Assembly: GCF_001983105.1 (NCBI RefSeq)
Contig: NZ_MOMC01000001.1
Coordinates: 17,839-23,012 of the forward strand
Reading direction: 5' to 3'
Origin: Pseudofrankia asymbiotica
Lineage (GTDB): Bacteria; Actinomycetota; Actinomycetes; Frankiales; Frankiaceae
DNA length: 5,174 nt
Below the pieces are notes generated by a model. That model was not told the DNA's origin and did no database searches. It saw nothing but the letters and a program-made list of their open reading frames with translations. Numbering within the stretch: position 1 is the stretch's first letter; every line of letters starts with the position of its first letter. Made by a program: the position numbers and the translations under genes. Of the stretch, positions 1 through 5,174 are shown one piece after another.

Positions 1-333
1 CGCGACCGTGAGGATCAGGGCCAGCCACAGCCGCTGGGTGATCCACGGCGGGAGGTGCAGGAGCTTCCCGAGCAGGAAGAACGGCCCCATCGGAAAGAGA
101 TAGCCGACGTACTGGTTCGGCAGGAACCCGAAGTCGGCGGACGAGTTCCACAGATGGGTGGCGCGCTCCATGAACTGCAGCGGGTCGAGCGCGACATCCA
201 TCTTGGAGTCCGCGACGATCTTCCCCGGCGCCTGGAACAGGCACAGCACGACGAAGCCCACCGCGACGAACAGCGACGGCAGCCGGGGCGTCCGGTCGAG
301 CGCCGCGGGCCCGTCGGTGCCGAGGCCTGACAC
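1..333 (-). CDS. aftD: AftD-like alpha-(1->3)-arabinofuranosyltransferase, N-terminal part (runs off the left edge)
   Basis: This is the N-terminal 111 codons of a polytopic GT-C membrane glycosyltransferase. The AftD family adds arabinofuranose from a polyprenyl phosphate donor to cell-wall arabinan on the outer face of the membrane. The sequence shows a short cytoplasmic lead, a first membrane helix at about residues 18-33, then QAPGKIVADSKMDVALDPLQF. Acidic residues D42 and D46 sit where the GT-C catalytic loop is expected. WNSSADFGFLPNQYVGYLFP and WITQRLW then follow, closely resembling the start of mycobacterial AftD as I remember it. The GTG at 331-333 was chosen because an in-frame stop lies upstream at 451-453 and no ATG or other GTG lies between them. 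Its ribosome-binding site is weak: GAGGA is 16 nt away. A CTG at 421-423 would be an unusual alternative start. Family assignment is fairly sure. The exact substrate in this organism is inferred. Confidence 0.8.
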   Translation of the reverse strand, partial: MSGLGTDGPAALDRTPRLPSLFVAVGFVVLCLFQAPGKIVADSKMDVALDPLQFMERATHLWNSSADFGFLPNQYVGYLFPMGPFFLLGKLLHLPPWITQRLWLALILTVA

Positions 334-567
334 CGTGCCCGGAGTCAGATCCTCGACGTGGGCCTCACGTTCGTCGAGCGAGGACAGCTCGATGGGTCGG
401 TTGGGGATCGTGCGCTCCGTCAGCCTTGGGGTGGATAGGCGCCCGTCAGGCTAGCTTCTTCCCACTCCGCACGACACCGGTGGGTACCGCCAGGACTGGT
501 CGGCCGGCGCGGTGGCCGCGCGGCCCCAACATGGCCGGTCTCACCCGATCCACACCCAGAGGGCAGG
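334..567. other. Intergenic gap between the EndoQ-helicase gene and aftD
   Basis: This 234-bp stretch separates two minus-strand genes. Part of it (334-450) stays open in the aftD frame but has no standard start codon, so I treat it as leader. The helicase-proximal half holds the hairpin described separately. A TAGCCT hexamer on the minus strand, just upstream of the aftD leader, could be a -10 box, but no convincing -35 box precedes it. The gap size and the hairpin suggest that aftD is transcribed separately from the helicase. Confidence 0.5.
502..525 (-). terminator. GC-rich hairpin, possible terminator of the EndoQ-helicase gene
   Basis: GGCC (502-505) pairs with GGCC (522-525), and GCGCGG (507-512) pairs with CCGCGC (516-521). 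This gives a 10-bp stem with one bulged G at 506 and a TGG loop. It starts 42 nt past the helicase stop codon (568-570). No T-tract follows on the minus strand, so it is not a classical intrinsic terminator. U-less hairpins are common downstream of actinobacterial genes. The pairing is seen in the sequence. The terminator role is inferred. Confidence 0.4.
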
Positions 568-4275
<3,708 letters not shown>

Positions 4276-4392
4276 GCCGTTCCAGCCCTGCCATCTTCCC
4301 TTGCCGCCAGGTCAGGGCCGCTGCCCCCCGGCCGGCGTCCCCGAAGTTCTGTTACTTTCCGGCGCAGAGCCACCCGGATGAGTAGTATCTGG

Positions 4393-4421
4393 GCCATAAG
4401 GCACACCTGCGAGGGACTCAA
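4393..4421 (-). promoter_or_regulatory. Possible sigma-70-type promoter for the EndoQ-helicase gene
   Basis: On the minus strand, TTGAGT (plus 4416-4421) is followed after 17 nt by TATGGC (plus 4393-4398). The -35 box agrees with TTGACA at four of six positions and the -10 box has the TAT beginning. The pair falls inside the low-GC island and would give a leader of roughly 110 nt before the start codon. I saw no mycobacterial-type LexA box or RecA-NDp/PafBC-type motif, so DNA-damage control is not evident. Confidence 0.35.
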
Positions 4422-4424
4422 CCT

Positions 4425-4434
4425 TTCGTACGAA
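4425..4434. promoter_or_regulatory. Perfect 10-bp palindrome, candidate operator
   Basis: TTCGTACGAA is its own reverse complement. It lies 3 bp upstream of the putative -35 box of the EndoQ-helicase gene, in the divergent region. That position suits a regulator site, but a 10-bp palindrome can also arise by chance. It is not a LexA box of the CGAAC-N4-GTTCG type: the half-sites are in the opposite order and spacing. Confidence 0.3.
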
Positions 4435-4642
4435 CACGGGTAGTCCGCTGCCGGCGCCCCTCCTGGACGCGGCGTGACGGCCCAGGGTCGGCCCGAAGTC
4501 GCGGCACCAGCCGCCGGCCAGACCAGATGGCGGTCGCGCCCGCCCTCGGACTGGCGGGGCCAGACACCCGCTCCGCGGGCGCCCTGGCTGGGCGGGTGGC
4601 GCGGTTGGCGGGCACGCGACGGGCGCGAAACGGGGTTACCAG

Positions 4643-5174
4643 GTGAGTGACGGCGTGCGGACCCTCGAGGTCGACGGTGTCAACGGCGCGGCACCCGCAC
4701 CCGGGCCACCGCCCGTGACGGCGCGGGATCCCTTTCTTCGCCGCTGGCAGGCAACGCCGAAGGGCCCACGCCCCAGGCGGGGACTGTCCCGGCGGGCACT
4801 CGTCGTCATCGGCGCGTTCATCCTGCTCGTCGGCGGCTCCATCACCGGCGCCAGCCTCCTGGCCGGGAGGGATGAGCCCGGCGGCACGACGTCGGCGGCG
4901 GACACGGCCGGTCCCGCCGGCGATCGCTCGTCGTCGTCCTCCGGATCGACTGACTCCGATGAGACGCCGGCACGAACGCCCCCGACGGCCGCGAACGCCG
5001 TGCCTCCCGCCCGGGTGACCGGGCTCACCGGCTCACCCGGCTCCGGCACCGCCCGGCTGTGCTGGAACGCCGCCGACGGCGCGAACGCCTACACCCTCGA
5101 ATACCGCGAGGTCACGACCAACCAGGCCTGGACGCGCATGCCCTACCCCATCAAGGACACCTGCTACACCGTCC
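4643..5174 (+). CDS. Single-pass membrane protein with extracytoplasmic fibronectin type III domain (N-terminal part, runs off the right edge)
   Basis: I do not recognise a specific function. The 177 visible codons encode a Pro/Arg-rich cytoplasmic lead of about 50 residues, then basic residues R45, R46, R50 and R51, then one hydrophobic helix at about residues 52-74 (start ALVVIGAFILLVGG). The charge pattern predicts N-in/C-out topology. A disordered Ser/Thr/Pro/Gly linker (about 75-120, with five serines at 96-100) leads to a fibronectin type III fold starting near residue 122. The fold is recognised from PARVTGL, the core Trp in LCWNAADGANAY (W141, Y150) and LEYRE. C140 and C174 could form a disulfide outside the cell. 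GTG at 4643 is the only standard start after the in-frame stop near 4475, and GGGG 7 nt upstream serves as ribosome-binding site. GTG at 4655 is an alternative start. Such domains usually bind proteins or carbohydrates. What follows it is not in view. Confidence 0.85.
   Translation, partial: MSDGVRTLEVDGVNGAAPAPGPPPVTARDPFLRRWQATPKGPRPRRGLSRRALVVIGAFILLVGGSITGASLLAGRDEPGGTTSAADTAGPAGDRSSSSSGSTDSDETPARTPPTAANAVPPARVTGLTGSPGSGTARLCWNAADGANAYTLEYREVTTNQAWTRMPYPIKDTCYTV

Larger units (their letters stand above)
4276..4642. other. Divergent intergenic region, 367 bp
   Basis: This stretch lies between two divergently transcribed genes. By hand count, 4341-4440 is 57% GC, clearly below its surroundings, as expected for a promoter area. 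The remaining 4441-4642 is very GC-rich, with short GC hairpins such as CCCGC-TCC-GCGGG, and shows no recognisable gene. Short reading frames here have no recognisable protein motifs. I saw no clear promoter for the plus-strand gene. A TAGTAT hexamer at 4383-4388 lacks a -35 partner at normal spacing. Confidence 0.5.

Noticed and set aside
55..454. Two overlapping plus-strand frames (55-330 and 158-454)
   Set aside because: They are antisense to the aftD beginning, whose translation has a membrane helix and family motifs. The plus-strand translations have none.
514..525. 12-bp palindrome GGCCGCGCGGCC as a separate protein-binding site
   Set aside because: It is fully contained in the longer bulged hairpin 502-525, and such GC palindromes are common at this base composition.
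4431..4444. Possible LexA (SOS) box beginning CGAAC
   Set aside because: CGAAC-ACGG-GTAGT matches the second half-site (GTTCG) at only two of five positions, too weak to call.
4418..4615. Minus-strand frame of 65 codons in the divergent region
   Set aside because: Arg/Pro/Ala-rich translation without a recognisable motif, and it overlaps the low-GC promoter-like area. No positive support for a real gene.
4636..5049. Minus-strand frame of 137 codons
   Set aside because: Antisense to the membrane/fibronectin type III gene, which has a ribosome-binding site, a membrane helix and a recognisable fold.

Overview
The window is very GC-rich, uses GTG start codons, and carries an AftD-type arabinofuranosyltransferase beginning. 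This points to a high-GC actinomycete. A Frankia-like organism is my best guess, but nothing in the sequence proves the genus.

Layout, left to right. (1) Positions 1-333, minus strand: the first 111 codons of an AftD-like GT-C membrane glycosyltransferase, which runs off the left edge. (2) 334-567: a non-coding gap with a strong GC hairpin (502-525) that may terminate the next gene. (3) 568-4275, minus strand: one uninterrupted 1235-codon gene that dominates the window. It fuses an N-terminal endonuclease Q (EndoQ)-type PHP nuclease with a zinc finger to a complete UvrD/PcrA-type superfamily 1A helicase, through a low-complexity linker with hexapeptide repeats. (4) 4276-4642: a divergent intergenic region whose helicase-proximal part falls to about 57% GC and holds a promoter-like element and a perfect 10-bp palindrome. 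(5) 4643-5174, plus strand: the start of a single-pass membrane protein with an extracytoplasmic fibronectin type III domain, running off the right edge.

The point of interest is the fusion gene. EndoQ enzymes nick DNA 5' of deaminated bases (hypoxanthine, uracil) and abasic sites. UvrD-type helicases open DNA from nicks. Having both in one polypeptide suggests a self-contained 'nick the lesion, then unwind from the nick' machine. The protein also ends in QLRLL, which resembles the bacterial beta-clamp-binding pentapeptide. Archaeal EndoQ works with the archaeal clamp PCNA, so a clamp tether here would be a parallel arrangement. The two flanking genes are envelope-related and give no support for a repair operon. 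The fusion gene looks like a free-standing unit with its own promoter region and possible terminator.
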